Source: PHAA01 sp963665865
GTDB lineage: Bacteria > Bacillota > Syntrophomonadia > Syntrophomonadales > Syntrophomonadaceae
Direction: 5' to 3'
DNA length: 64,000 nt
Assembly: GCA_963665865.2 (NCBI GenBank)
Contig: CAXXWF010000001.1
Location: 2,418,001 to 2,482,000, forward strand
Translations under genes and position numbers: made by a program
Notes under the pieces: model-generated
Databases searched by the model: none
What the model was told of the DNA's origin: nothing
What the model saw: only the letters and a program-made list of their open reading frames with translations
Shown here: piece by piece, positions 27,201-35,434 of the stretch
Position numbering within the stretch: position 1 is the stretch's first letter
Layout: each line of letters opens with the position of its first letter

Positions 27201-28845
27201 CCCCCAGCAATATGCTGCTGGAAGTTATAAGCTCTTCCCTTATTCCGTCTATAGGCGGATTAGTGACCTGGGCGAAAAGCTGTTTGAAATATAGGTATAG
27301 CATCTGGGGCTTCTCGGATAATACTGCCAAGGGCGAATCCATTCCCATGGCTCCTATTGGATCTTCTCCGCCTATCGCCATAGGCAGAATGGTTTTAGTT
27401 ATATCTTCAAAAGTATATCCAAAGGCCTTCTGCTGTTTAGTGAGGTCTGGTCTTATCTTCCCGTCATTATCTTCCTTAACCGGCATATCGCTGAAATCAA
27501 CAATATGTCTGCTGTTCATTTCCTTATACGGATGCTGCAGCGCTACAATTTTCTTTATTTCTTCATCAGATATAATTCTCTTCGATTCAGTATTGATAAG
27601 CAACATCTTGCCAGGTTCCAGTCTGCCTTTATATTTTACATTTTCAGGTTTCAGATCAATTACTCCAACCTCTGAAGCCAGGATAACCTTATCATCTTTG
27701 GTTACATAGTACCGGGAAGGTCGAAGGCCGTTTCTGTCCAGTACTCCGCCAATGACTACCCCATCGGTAAAAGCCATGGCAGCGGGGCCGTCCCATGGCT
27801 CCATAATAAAGTTGTTAAATTTGTAGAATTCCTTCTTTTCCCGGGACATAAGCATATTCTTCTCCCATGGTTCAGGAATCATCATCATCATTGCGTGAGG
27901 AAGTGATCTTCCCGTCAGGTGAAGGAACTCCAAACTGTTGTCAAACATTGCGGAGTCACTGCCTGACTCATCGACTATAGGATAGACTTTGGAAATATCG
28001 TCAAAAAGGGAAGAATCAATACGTTTCTGTCTCGCCTTCATCCAGTTTACGTTACCTCTTATGGTATTTATTTCGCCGTTGTGAACAATATATCGATTCG
28101 GATGTGCTCTCTCCCAGCTTGGGAATGTGTTGGTGGAAAACCTTGAATGGACCATTGCCAAAGCCGACACGCAATCAAGGTCAGCAAGGTCAAGATAGAA
28201 ACTCCTAAGCTGCTCTGCTGTGAGCATACCTTTATAAACGATAGTTTTGGAGGAGAGACTGCTAACATAGAATGTGCCCCCCTCATCTTTTGACATCGGA
28301 ACAATGACTTTTTCCGCTCTTTTTCTTATAACATAAAGCTTTCTTTCAAAATCCATGTTATCCGATATTCCGGTATCCTTTTCAATAAAAACCTGAATAA
28401 ATCTGGGCATTACTGCTTTAGCGCTTTGACCAATGGTCGTCTTATCGATAGGCACATCTCTCCAACCCAGGATCTTCTGACCTTCCTCCTGAACTATTTT
28501 CTCGAAAGTTGCCATCTGCTTATTTCTGAAATCAATATATCTATGCGCGAAAATCATACCTACGCCGTAGTTTCCCTTGTCAGGCAACTCAAAACCCAGA
28601 ACCTCACATTCCTTTCTGAAGAAATCATGAGGTATCTGGATCAGTATTCCGGCACCGTCGCCGGTATTTTCATCTGCTCCGCTGGCTCCTCTGTGACTTA
28701 AGTTTTCAAGTACAGTTAAAGCTTCATCTATAATGTCATGAGACCTTTCACCTTTGATATTAACGACAAAACCCATGCCGCATGCGTCATGTTCTAAGGC
28801 CGGATCGTAAAGACCCTGTTTCTTTGGTAAGCCATAATTTTGCAT
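24289..28845 (-). CDS. gltB: glutamate synthase large subunit (1518 aa)
   Basis: Makes two glutamates from glutamine and 2-oxoglutarate. The N-terminal class II amidotransferase should be processed to expose the cysteine of HDACGMGFVV. The central and FMN-binding domains follow (GAKPGEGGQLPGRKV, SGYDGGTGASPRTS), then the 3Fe-4S cysteines in CVMMRVCNLNTCPVG and a C-terminal GXGXG beta-helix (GDHGCEYMTGGKVVILG). I take the ATG at 28845 rather than a GTG three codons earlier. The leader upstream carries a promoter, a GTATAC box and an attenuator-like structure. Confidence 0.96.
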   Translation of the reverse strand: MQNYGLPKKQGLYDPALEHDACGMGFVVNIKGERSHDIIDEALTVLENLSHRGASGADENTGDGAGILIQIPHDFFRKECEVLGFELPDKGNYGVGMIFAHRYIDFRNKQMATFEKIVQEEGQKILGWRDVPIDKTTIGQSAKAVMPRFIQVFIEKDTGISDNMDFERKLYVIRKRAEKVIVPMSKDEGGTFYVSSLSSKTIVYKGMLTAEQLRSFYLDLADLDCVSALAMVHSRFSTNTFPSWERAHPNRYIVHNGEINTIRGNVNWMKARQKRIDSSLFDDISKVYPIVDESGSDSAMFDNSLEFLHLTGRSLPHAMMMMIPEPWEKNMLMSREKKEFYKFNNFIMEPWDGPAAMAFTDGVVIGGVLDRNGLRPSRYYVTKDDKVILASEVGVIDLKPENVKYKGRLEPGKMLLINTESKRIISDEEIKKIVALQHPYKEMNSRHIVDFSDMPVKEDNDGKIRPDLTKQQKAFGYTFEDITKTILPMAIGGEDPIGAMGMDSPLAVLSEKPQMLYLYFKQLFAQVTNPPIDGIREELITSSSILLGDTGNLLKPDKGNSASIFLEHPILTDEQLKNIKHLNSDKFKTTTISTLYKVSGGAKALEKALDKIFRLADQAISEGANIIILSDRGVDEKSAPIPALLASSGLHHHLIRKEIRTSMGIVLESGEPREVHHFCTLIGYGVNAINPYIAYETVEDLAEKGLLNGLEYKEGKKNFIKASVKGVLKVIAKMGISTIRSYHGAQIFEAVGLKKDLIDKYFTMTPSRVEGIGLEEIAAENQMRHESAYNENSPYTDTLEIGGYFQCKDDGEIHLYNPESIYLLQKACRDGNYGLYKDYSKKINNEKIYTLRNLLDFNYNVADTIPIEEVEPVDSIVRKFKTGAMSYGSISKEAHECLAIAMNRLGAKSNCGEGGEDSARFNVLADGDTKNSAIKQVASGRFGVTSNYLVNAQEIQIKMAQGAKPGEGGQLPGRKVYPPIARVRHSTPGVDLISPPPHHDIYSIEDLAELIHDLKNANRDARINVKLVSEVGVGTIAAGVAKGKADVILISGYDGGTGASPRTSIRNTGLPWELGLAETHQTLVLNKLRDRVVLETDGKLLSGRDVVIAAMLGAEEFGFATTPLIALGCVMMRVCNLNTCPVGIATQDENLRKNFTGKPEHVENFMKFVAQEMREIMAKLGFKTINEMVGRTDRLKAKDNVKHWKAAHLDLSKILYQPYAGADVSRFNTQSQNHMLEKTLDMRKLLRMCKPALEHKKCIRAKLKINNVDRVVGTIIGSEITKRYGEAGLPEDTIKLTFVGSAGQSFGAFTPKGMSLELSGDSNDYIGKGLSGGKIIVYPSKSSDFDPEKNIIIGNVAFYGATSGEAYINGIAGERFCVRNSGVNAVVEGVGDHGCEYMTGGKVVILGKTGRNFAAGMSGGIAYILNFDEIYCNKSMVTLEKISSEEEMGEVKEMIRKHVYYTGSPKGRRVLDNWENYSLRFTKIIPEDYKRMLENIDKAYNAGFSGEEALMAAFEEKY

Positions 28846-28956
28846 ATTACCCACCCTCTATCGGAATTTAATATTACGTTTCATATTAATTAATAAAATC
28901 ATCTATGGTAAATACAGTTTACAATACCTAGAGACAATACGCGGAGATAATAAAGT

Positions 28957-28994
28957 CCTCAATACCAATCCGGTATTGAGGGCTCCTTTGCCCT
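28957..28994 (-). promoter_or_regulatory. gltB leader: terminator overlapped by an ANTAR-type hexaloop
   Basis: On the minus strand CCTCAATACC pairs with GGTATTGAGG (28981-28957), followed by the T-rich ACTTTATTATC. Just before and overlapping it by three bases is AGGGC-AAAGGA-GCCCT (28994-28979), a 5-bp stem with a six-base loop whose first base is A and fourth is G, the pattern that ANTAR proteins bind. An upstream GGTATT could also pair with the terminator's AATACC. A further TGGC-ACAATG-GCCA hairpin lies at 29034-29047. Seen: the pairings. Inferred: antitermination of gltBD. Confidence 0.6.
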
Positions 28995-29057
28995 AAATGC
29001 TATATAATACCATTTTGTTCATTAAAACCAGTCTGGCCATTGTGCCACACTATGGTT

Positions 29058-29112
29058 AGTGTAAGGGCAGGTGCCAATAAATACAAGGGATAAAGACAAA
29101 TATTATGTATAC
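29058..29112 (-). promoter_or_regulatory. gltB promoter with upstream GTATAC box
   Basis: TTGTAT (29086-29081), 17 bases, TACACT (29063-29058) form a promoter; GTATAC (29112-29107) ends 20 bases upstream of the -35. The arrangement repeats at glnA, gdhA, nfnA and the glutamate-synthase-like operon with 21 bases. Confidence 0.5.
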
Positions 29113-29115
29113 AGA

Positions 29116-29141
29116 AGGCCAGGGAACGAATTCCCTGGCCT
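29116..29141 (-). terminator. probable glnA terminator
   Basis: AGGCCAGGGAA and TTCCCTGGCCT form a perfect 11-base stem with a 4-base loop 34 bases after the glnA stop. The T-run is poor, so efficiency is uncertain. Confidence 0.6.
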
Positions 29142-29175
29142 CCGACCTATGACAAATATCTAATTATCTCTATTG

Positions 29176-30507
29176 CTAGAATTTGGTTAGGTATTGAGTA
29201 ACTTCCCAGGGTGATACCTGGATATTATAATCATGCCATTCAGCCATTTTGCCTTCAACAAACTTATCATAAATGTGTTTTCCTAATGCGCTCTTAATTA
29301 ATTCACTCTTCTGTAATTCCTGCACGGCTTCCAGCAGGCTGCCGGGCATACTTTCGATTCCCAGTGCTTTTCTTTCCTCATCTTCCATTTTATAAATATT
29401 GCGGTCTACAGCGGGAGGACAAACCAAATTGTTCTTAATTCCATCCAAACCGGCAGTTAACATTACGGCCATTGCCAAGTAGGGGTTGCAGGAGGGATCA
29501 GGATTTCTAACTTCAATACGGGTACTGACGCCTCTCTTGGCAGGAACTCTGACCAAACAACTTCTATTTGCTCCTGACCAGGCAATATTTACTGGAGCTT
29601 CGTAGCCCGGTACCAATCTCTTATAGGAATTCACAATAGGATTAGTTATCGCCGCAAATGACCTGGCATTCTTAATAATACCGGCCATATAGCTTCTGGC
29701 CGTATCACTCAGCTGATCTGCACCATTAGGATCATAAAAACAGTTTTCGCCATCTTTGAACAGTGATTGGTGGGTATGCATTCCGGAACCGTTGATTCCA
29801 AATATTGGTTTGGGCATAAAGGAAGCATGGAGTCCATGTCTTTGCGCAATAGATCTGACCACCAGCTTGAAGGTCATGATAGCATCAGCAACATGCAGGG
29901 CATCTCCGTACTTAAAATCTATTTCATGTTGTCCAGGAGCTACTTCATGATGAGAAGCCTCAATTTCGAAGCCCATTTCTTCCAGAGTGGTATCCATGTC
30001 CCGGCGGGCATTTTCTCCTAGATCCAGCGGTGCCAGGTCAAAATAGCCTGCTTCATCCTGGGTTTGGGTGGTAGCGTGACCTTTTTCATCAGATAAGAAC
30101 ATGAAAAATTCAGCTTCCGGTCCGACATTCATGGTATAACCCAATTCCTGAGCTTCCTTTAGAACCCGTTTCAGGTTATTGCGGGGACAGCCGGCAAACG
30201 GTGTGCCATCGGGATTGTAATTGTCGCAAATAAACCGGGCAACTTTGCCGTTGGAGGATCTCCAAGGGAAGATAACGAAGGTGTCCAGATCTGGTACCAG
30301 GTACATATCCGACTCAGATATGTCAAGGAAGCCATCAATTGAGGAACCATCAAACATAATTTCCCCATCCAAAACCTTATCTAGTTGGCTGATCGGTACG
30401 GCGATGTTTTTCATTACACCCATAACGTCGGTAAACTGCAGTCTGATAAACCTTACATCGTTGGCTTTAATCTTCTCAATGATATCCAGTCTCTTTTGTT
30501 CACTCAT
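29176..30507 (-). CDS. glnA: glutamine synthetase type I (443 aa)
   Basis: Makes glutamine from glutamate and ammonia with ATP. The beta-Grasp domain (RFIRLQFTDVMGVMKN) and catalytic motifs are clear: MFDGSSIDGF, GPEAEFFMF, the ATP-binding GINGSGMHTHQSLF and the glutamate flap region SYKRLVPGYEAPVNIAWS. The length of 443 fits the Firmicute GlnA type that is feedback-inhibited and not adenylylated. It follows the ANTAR gene with a 2-base gap, and is thus controlled from the promoter and leader upstream of that gene. Confidence 0.96.
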   Translation of the reverse strand: MSEQKRLDIIEKIKANDVRFIRLQFTDVMGVMKNIAVPISQLDKVLDGEIMFDGSSIDGFLDISESDMYLVPDLDTFVIFPWRSSNGKVARFICDNYNPDGTPFAGCPRNNLKRVLKEAQELGYTMNVGPEAEFFMFLSDEKGHATTQTQDEAGYFDLAPLDLGENARRDMDTTLEEMGFEIEASHHEVAPGQHEIDFKYGDALHVADAIMTFKLVVRSIAQRHGLHASFMPKPIFGINGSGMHTHQSLFKDGENCFYDPNGADQLSDTARSYMAGIIKNARSFAAITNPIVNSYKRLVPGYEAPVNIAWSGANRSCLVRVPAKRGVSTRIEVRNPDPSCNPYLAMAVMLTAGLDGIKNNLVCPPAVDRNIYKMEDEERKALGIESMPGSLLEAVQELQKSELIKSALGKHIYDKFVEGKMAEWHDYNIQVSPWEVTQYLTKF

Positions 30508-30509
30508 GC

Positions 30510-31088
30510 TTATCTCTCCTTATCAATAATTTCATTTTCGGCAGTGGCTATTATGGCCCTGGCCAGATCTTTCATGGAAACGCCTCGGTTCATGCTTTCT
30601 TTCTGCATCGAACGATAGGCTTCTGCCTCTTCAATTCCAAGTTTCTTCATCAAAATTCCTTTAGCCTTCTCAATACCTTTGCGAGTACTGAGACTCTCCC
30701 TCAACTTATCTACCTCTTGTTTCATCGAATTGAATCGGTTTTGATAGAGCAGACACACGTTGATGACCGAAAGCAGGGTCTCTTCAGAATAAGGTTTTGT
30801 TATGTGAGGAATATCATCCAACTGTCGCCACTGCGAGCCTTCCATTAAAACCAGAACATTGCTTAGTTCGTCACCTGTAATTATGTCAGCTATCTCCTGA
30901 ATACCCCCGCCTTCCAGGCCCGAATCCATAATGACCATATCAGGGAACATGGTTCGGGCTTTTCTCAATAAATCAGGTGCATTGTGTGCCTCAGCCAGGA
31001 TCAGGTAACCAGAACGGGTTAATAGCTCCTTTAAGGCTCGCCTGCTGTTGGCTTTGCCATCAGCAATTATAATGGTTGCTTTCGGCAC
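30510..31088 (-). CDS. ANTAR-domain response regulator (192 aa)
   Basis: Residues 1-120 are a receiver-like domain (IIIADGKANSRRALKELL; the phosphorylatable Asp is probably in VIMDSGLEGG). A coiled coil (MKQEVDKLRESL) leads to the C-terminal ANTAR RNA-binding domain (KGILMKKLGIEEAEAYRSMQKESM). ANTAR proteins bind paired hexaloop hairpins in nascent RNA and prevent termination. The start is a GTG. It is co-transcribed with glnA, as in other Clostridia where it controls nitrogen genes. No histidine kinase is adjacent, so the input may be by another route. Confidence 0.92.
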   Translation of the reverse strand: MPKATIIIADGKANSRRALKELLTRSGYLILAEAHNAPDLLRKARTMFPDMVIMDSGLEGGGIQEIADIITGDELSNVLVLMEGSQWRQLDDIPHITKPYSEETLLSVINVCLLYQNRFNSMKQEVDKLRESLSTRKGIEKAKGILMKKLGIEEAEAYRSMQKESMNRGVSMKDLARAIIATAENEIIDKER

Positions 31089-31118
31089 AATTCATCATCA
31101 CCTGCCTCAAATAAAATA

Positions 31119-31172
31119 GGTGTCCATGGCATGATCAATTTTAAACTGACCATAACACGGACACCCTCGCCC
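31119..31172 (-). promoter_or_regulatory. attenuator in the ANTAR-glnA leader
   Basis: GGTGTCC (31165-31159) pairs with GGACACC (31125-31119) around an inner 10-base stem, and TATTTTATTT follows: a plausible intrinsic terminator before the ANTAR gene. Overlapping its left arm, GGGC-GAGGGT-GTCC (31172-31159) can form a 4-base stem with a six-base loop. The loop has G at position 4 but G, not A, at position 1, so it is an imperfect ANTAR target. Confidence 0.5.
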
Positions 31173-31199
31173 ACCTAAGATATTATTTTTTACAATGTA

Positions 31200-31254
31200 A
31201 TTATATAATATACAATTGATTTGGCAAGGGGTTAGTGAGGGAAATACTGTATAC
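31200..31254 (-). promoter_or_regulatory. ANTAR-glnA promoter with upstream GTATAC box
   Basis: TTGCCA (31227-31222), 16 bases, TATAAT (31205-31200). GTATAC (31254-31249), followed by AGTATTTC, ends exactly 21 bases upstream of the -35. The predicted leader is about 105 bases. Confidence 0.65.
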
Positions 31255-31274
31255 CTACCCCGGGCTGACAGGCT

Positions 31275-32234
31275 CTATTTGGTTCGCAAGTCTTTAATGT
31301 CGGCATTATTCTTTAGTTGTTCCAGGTAAGTTTGAAATATTTGGTCTTTCTGATCATTAGCTAATTTCAGCTTGAGTTGCTCCTTCACTTGTTCAAAGGA
31401 CAGCTGTGTGGCAGCTTTTTTATCTCCAGCTTTAATTATATGATAACCATAATCAGTTTTAACCGGCTCTGGACTTAACTGCTCAGGCTGCAAAGCCAAA
31501 GCTGCCTTTTTGAACTCCGGCACCAAGTTTGTGCTTTCATTAACCAGGCCTACATCTCCGCCCTTATCTTTACTGCCCGGATCAATCGAATATTCTTTAG
31601 CTAGAGTGGCAAAATCATTGCCTTGTTTTATTTTTACCATCACTTCAGCAGCCTTCTGCTGGGTATCAACTAAAATATGATATATCTGAATTCCACCAGG
31701 ATCTTGAAACATGATAGGGTTATCGCTGTAATATTTTTGAGCATCGGCATCACTTATGGTTATATTCCCCGCTACTTTGTCCTGTAACTTGTCATATAAT
31801 TGACTAATTTCTATTTGAGCACGCAAATCCTTTTCAGTGAGTTTAACCTGATCCAGGAATTTCTGATAACCATCAGCCTGGGCACTATTCTTAGATTGTT
31901 TGAAATTATTAAGCACACTATCTATATCCTCAGTATTAACTGCAATACCCTGTTTTTGCGCATCCTGTCTTACTAGCTTCTGCATCACCAAATCATCAAA
32001 GGTGGCGCTGCTTATCTTATCAATAATATCTTTATCCTGGGTCTCATCCAATACAGCTCCCTGTTTGCTTTCAAAGTCATTTCTGATCAAGTTATTGTAC
32101 TGATCAAATTCACTCCGGGTTATTTTTTCCCCATTCACTGTGGCGATAGCGGGGTCAGCCTTCTGTTGTGAATTGCACCCGGCGATGAACAATAGCAAAA
32201 TAAACGCCAGGGCTAAAATTAGTTTTTTATTCAA
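31275..32234 (-). CDS. PrsA-like peptidyl-prolyl isomerase lipoprotein (319 aa)
   Basis: Extracytoplasmic foldase. The signal peptide ends in a lipobox FIAGC, so the protein is lipid-anchored through the cysteine at about residue 20. A SurA-like N-terminal helical domain (ITRSEFDQYNNLIRNDF) precedes a parvulin domain (IQIYHILVDTQQKAAEV, FATLAKEYSIDPGSKDKGGDVG, GYHIIKAGD). The start is TTG with AAGGAGG. It stands alone between the kaiC-like cluster and the glnA unit. Confidence 0.92.
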   Translation of the reverse strand: MNKKLILALAFILLLFIAGCNSQQKADPAIATVNGEKITRSEFDQYNNLIRNDFESKQGAVLDETQDKDIIDKISSATFDDLVMQKLVRQDAQKQGIAVNTEDIDSVLNNFKQSKNSAQADGYQKFLDQVKLTEKDLRAQIEISQLYDKLQDKVAGNITISDADAQKYYSDNPIMFQDPGGIQIYHILVDTQQKAAEVMVKIKQGNDFATLAKEYSIDPGSKDKGGDVGLVNESTNLVPEFKKAALALQPEQLSPEPVKTDYGYHIIKAGDKKAATQLSFEQVKEQLKLKLANDQKDQIFQTYLEQLKNNADIKDLRTK

Positions 32235-32368
32235 TTTTGGCCTCCTTATTTTATACAGAGTTACATAACATTTTCATTATATACCAACAGCTAGCCAAGT
32301 TAGTATGAGTAATATTTATCAATCTGTCCTAGGCCCATAATTCTGTTTCCCAACTATGCGTTGTATTA

Positions 32369-33286
32369 TTAAATGGCATCAAAATTTAGTTCAATATTTA
32401 TAGCTTCATTATTAATAATTTGTATATCTATCTGACTGTTATCAATTTTATAACGATTAATAGATTTAATCAGATTACTAGCACCATAAATATCCCCGTG
32501 GGTTCCGCCTATTGAGGCAAAATTGAATTTTAAGAAACTAGATTCCTTTTTAATTTCTATATTTATAATGTAGATGCTTTCTTCCACCCAGATATTTAAA
32601 GGCTTGATCAATTTGAGCACAGCATTTATCTGTTCTTCGGAAATATGACCTATCAGTGAATCGTCATTGGAGTTTGTTACCATAATCAGTTTATAATCAA
32701 GAACTTGGCTATTAATACATGTCCAAAATTTATGGTAAATACTTTCGATGCAATTGGATGCTGAAGGTTCGCTTATGGCTGCATAACTTTCAATAATGTC
32801 TTGAATCTGGCCTAACTCTTTGGAGATAATTTCTACATAATCTTTTTTGACTTTATCACCGTCTTCAATGAGTCGGCAAAATCCCCGGGCACTGGTCAAA
32901 GGATTACGAATCTCCATAAGAGAGCCCATGGCTACATATCCTATCACAGCCAATTTCTCAGCCTTTAAAATACTCTGTTCCAGTTTAGTATTAATTGTTC
33001 TATCTTCAATAATAATGGCTATTTCAGCTGGCTGCATCTGAATAAATTCGGTTTTAATATGCCAGACAAAGAACTCATTGTGAGCGCTGCATCGAATAAT
33101 TTTTTGAATAGATTTATTATTAGCTAATGAAATTTTAACCATATCCCGAATAATCTCTAGCAAATAATTGCTAGTCTTTTTAATAAACTCTTCACCCCAA
33201 CCATTAATCGAAATAATCTCATTGGCTTCATTAAACACGATCAATCCTAATGGAATCTTGTCCAAAATCACATTCGTTTGCAACAT
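32369..33286 (-). CDS. PAS-containing pseudo-histidine kinase (305 aa)
   Basis: A PAS-like sensor domain (IPLGLIVFNEANEIISING, residues 11-29) precedes a dimerisation helix that clearly derives from HisKA (AEKLAVIGYVAMGSLMEIRNPLTSARGF). The phospho-accepting histidine of the usual HEIRNPLT is Met124. The C-terminal part keeps the strand pattern of a HATPase domain, but the N-box and the glycine-rich ATP lid are not recognisable. It should not autophosphorylate by the usual route. I start at the ATG at 33286, which has a good AAGGGAG site. It is the last gene of the kaiC-like cluster, 126 bases after the small winged-helix gene. Confidence 0.8.
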   Translation of the reverse strand: MLQTNVILDKIPLGLIVFNEANEIISINGWGEEFIKKTSNYLLEIIRDMVKISLANNKSIQKIIRCSAHNEFFVWHIKTEFIQMQPAEIAIIIEDRTINTKLEQSILKAEKLAVIGYVAMGSLMEIRNPLTSARGFCRLIEDGDKVKKDYVEIISKELGQIQDIIESYAAISEPSASNCIESIYHKFWTCINSQVLDYKLIMVTNSNDDSLIGHISEEQINAVLKLIKPLNIWVEESIYIINIEIKKESSFLKFNFASIGGTHGDIYGASNLIKSINRYKIDNSQIDIQIINNEAINIELNFDAI

Positions 33287-33412
33287 TGAATCTCCCTTCA
33301 AGATTGTAAACAATCTACTCTAATTATCCATTGCGGCAGATTTCACAATATTTTTACGATACTATGATATAGTTTATATGGATTTTAGTCACATTAATAC
33401 ATGTAAGTAAGA

Positions 33413-33673
33413 TTATGCCAAATGTTCTTCCAGGGTAGCATAAGAAATTTTCAATCGATAGATAGATTTGTCATTATTTCCGCTTTTTTCAATAATTCCA
33501 ATTGTAATCAACTCTTCCATGGCTTCGGCTATTAACTGATGATTAATAAACAATCGCTTCGAAAATCCTTTAAGAGTATCCCGCGTATGTGGATTTGCTA
33601 AAAAAAAAGATAAGACTTCTATTTTTATCATCGCATTATCGATGTTTTGATTATCAAAACTTCCTATGAGCAT
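33413..33673 (-). CDS. small winged-helix-like protein (86 aa)
   Basis: A short protein with the layout of a winged helix: a helix (NAMIKIEVLSFFLAN), a turn with a second and third helix (TLKGFSKRLFINHQLIAEAMEELITIG) and a wing-like hairpin (IIEKSGNNDKSIYRLK). Similar pieces read the state of a partner or bind DNA. A good AAGGAG site is nine bases before the ATG. It follows the V4R gene by 29 bases in the kaiC-like cluster. The family assignment is from pattern only. Confidence 0.7.
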   Translation of the reverse strand: MLIGSFDNQNIDNAMIKIEVLSFFLANPHTRDTLKGFSKRLFINHQLIAEAMEELITIGIIEKSGNNDKSIYRLKISYATLEEHLA

Positions 33674-33702
33674 TAAATATAACTCCTTTATACAGCAGTG
33701 TT

Positions 33703-34698
33703 TTAGAGACGTTTAGGCAAAAGCACAAATTCGCAGCAATCATCTCCAAAGGCTTCACATTTCATTTCTTCGCACACTATATCTTCGTCCCAGGCTCTGG
33801 TAAAATAAGCAGCTAATCTTCCTCTACCCGAAGCACATGATGTCTTAGGCGTTGTGGAGAGCTTATTATTCATAAAAATCTCGGCCATATATGAGCCATA
33901 GGCTTTAATAACGGCACGCTTATTTACCTCGTCATACTCAATTATTTCGTAACGGATATTGCCAAGCCGCAGGATTGTATCTAATAAATGCTCGATAATT
34001 TCACGCTTACTATTATAATGAGACTTGATCTTGTCATACTCTAACAGGCTGGAGTAGTAGGTAGACTCATATAACACCCGCTCCAAAAGGTGTGGGGCAT
34101 AATCATAGATCGTTTTTACCAATATTCCATAGGCATTGGTTGATAAAACAATGGCTCTTTCTCCAGCGATAGAAATATTATCTCCATCCCTGGTCAAAAT
34201 TTCACTAATCTTCTCTCCAGGGTAGATTGTACCTCTGCATAATTCATTTTCTGCAAATGTCTCAGTTTTCAGTTGGTACTGGCGACCGGCATAGTTAGTG
34301 GCAACCCATTTACAGCTAAGCATGCGGGGACATACCACCGGAAGGTCCTCCTTGTTAACAGCAGCGCAATATTCATAATATGTGCATTTATGTGGATCAA
34401 CTTGAATGTGCAGGCAATCTCCCCCGTTATTTAATTGGTAGTCATTTTTGGCTAAGAATCCTTCATTATCCATAATTTCAAGCCAAGCCTGGCACAAATC
34501 AATAACCTTATTGGAGACAGGATTAAATTGATGTTTAATATACTCATTAAACATTCTTTCCGTATAGTAATCGCAGGCTATCTCCACGTAGTTCTTACCT
34601 CCCATAGGTACCTTGTCAGCCAAATGGCTGATCCCCCAAAAGAGATTATTTAATGACTTAAAAGAAAAGTTTTCTTTATCTAGTTTGTTCTTATCCAT
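33703..34698 (-). CDS. V4R-domain sensor protein (331 aa)
   Basis: The C-terminal third is a V4R (4-vinyl reductase) small-molecule-binding domain: CASGRGRLAAYFTRAWDED and the ending CEEMKCEAFGDDCCEFVLLPKRL are typical. The N-terminal two thirds is a cysteine-rich domain I do not know (DPHKCTYYEYC, VVCPRMLSCKW, ENELCRG), which could bind a metal or cluster. No membrane segment. The gene is 11 bases after the small KaiC-like ATPase, so it probably senses a ligand for the ATPases. The ligand is unknown; V4R domains elsewhere bind aromatic compounds or tetrapyrrole precursors. Confidence 0.82.
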   Translation of the reverse strand: MDKNKLDKENFSFKSLNNLFWGISHLADKVPMGGKNYVEIACDYYTERMFNEYIKHQFNPVSNKVIDLCQAWLEIMDNEGFLAKNDYQLNNGGDCLHIQVDPHKCTYYEYCAAVNKEDLPVVCPRMLSCKWVATNYAGRQYQLKTETFAENELCRGTIYPGEKISEILTRDGDNISIAGERAIVLSTNAYGILVKTIYDYAPHLLERVLYESTYYSSLLEYDKIKSHYNSKREIIEHLLDTILRLGNIRYEIIEYDEVNKRAVIKAYGSYMAEIFMNNKLSTTPKTSCASGRGRLAAYFTRAWDEDIVCEEMKCEAFGDDCCEFVLLPKRL

Positions 34699-34709
34699 TT
34701 CATACCCTC

Positions 34710-35432
34710 CTAGCCTACCAAATTCTGCATTATAATCAATCCAATATTAGAATCAATAGTGAAAAAAAGTTGGGAAGAATCGAATTTACCGCTCTTCATT
34801 TTTCCCATATGCAGAGCTCGGATCGGCCTTTCCATGGAACCTGCATAATACATATTTATAATAACGTCATATAAATGAGCGGATAATTTAAACATGGACT
34901 CTTCTAATACTTCATCAACCATTAAATCCATGGCGATAATACCAGACTTCTTGAGAAGTTTAAGGCGATAACGGTGGAATTCCATTATTTCCTGGTCGTC
35001 GCGGCCTAAAAATAATGTGGATAGACTATCGATAATGATCCGGGTTGGATTGTTTGTGTTCATTCCGCTAATGACTTCTTTTTCTAAAGAGAGATATTTT
35101 TCCAGTCCATCCTCACTGGGAAAATAGTTTTTCCCAGTTGGCTCCAGACTGTAAGCATCCACAAAAACCAGACGTCCGGCTTGTTCATACGGCCAAGGAT
35201 GTATACCGTATTGTTTTAAATATTCTCGCATATCCTGAGGAGACTCGTCACAACAAACATAAATGCAATTATCTCTGCAAGCCAGCGTCTCTTTTACGAA
35301 CTGAGCCGCCAATACAGATTTACCCAGACCACTTTTTCCTTTAATCATTATCTGCGATCCATAACTCAGTCCATCACCGATGAGGTTGTCTATCCCGTTT
35401 ATGCCAAAAAAGGCCATCTTTTCACTCCGCAT
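34710..35432 (-). CDS. single-domain KaiC-like ATPase (240 aa)
   Basis: RecA-superfamily ATPase of the KaiC/RadA-like group. Walker A is GKSGLGKS, Walker B RIIIDSLSTLF. The paired catalytic glutamates of KaiC (EE) appear as DE in CCDESPQDM. The C-terminus (HMGKMKSGKFDSSQLFFTIDSNIG) follows the KaiC pattern. It begins two bases after the double-domain ATPase stops, so the two are translationally linked. Confidence 0.85.
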   Translation of the reverse strand: MRSEKMAFFGINGIDNLIGDGLSYGSQIMIKGKSGLGKSVLAAQFVKETLACRDNCIYVCCDESPQDMREYLKQYGIHPWPYEQAGRLVFVDAYSLEPTGKNYFPSEDGLEKYLSLEKEVISGMNTNNPTRIIIDSLSTLFLGRDDQEIMEFHRYRLKLLKKSGIIAMDLMVDEVLEESMFKLSAHLYDVIINMYYAGSMERPIRALHMGKMKSGKFDSSQLFFTIDSNIGLIIMQNLVG

Positions 35433-35434
35433 TG

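Noticed and set aside
28846..29175. A glutamine riboswitch before gltB
   Set aside because: I could not find the conserved glnA-type or downstream-peptide motif; the leader is better explained by the terminator and hexaloop hairpins.
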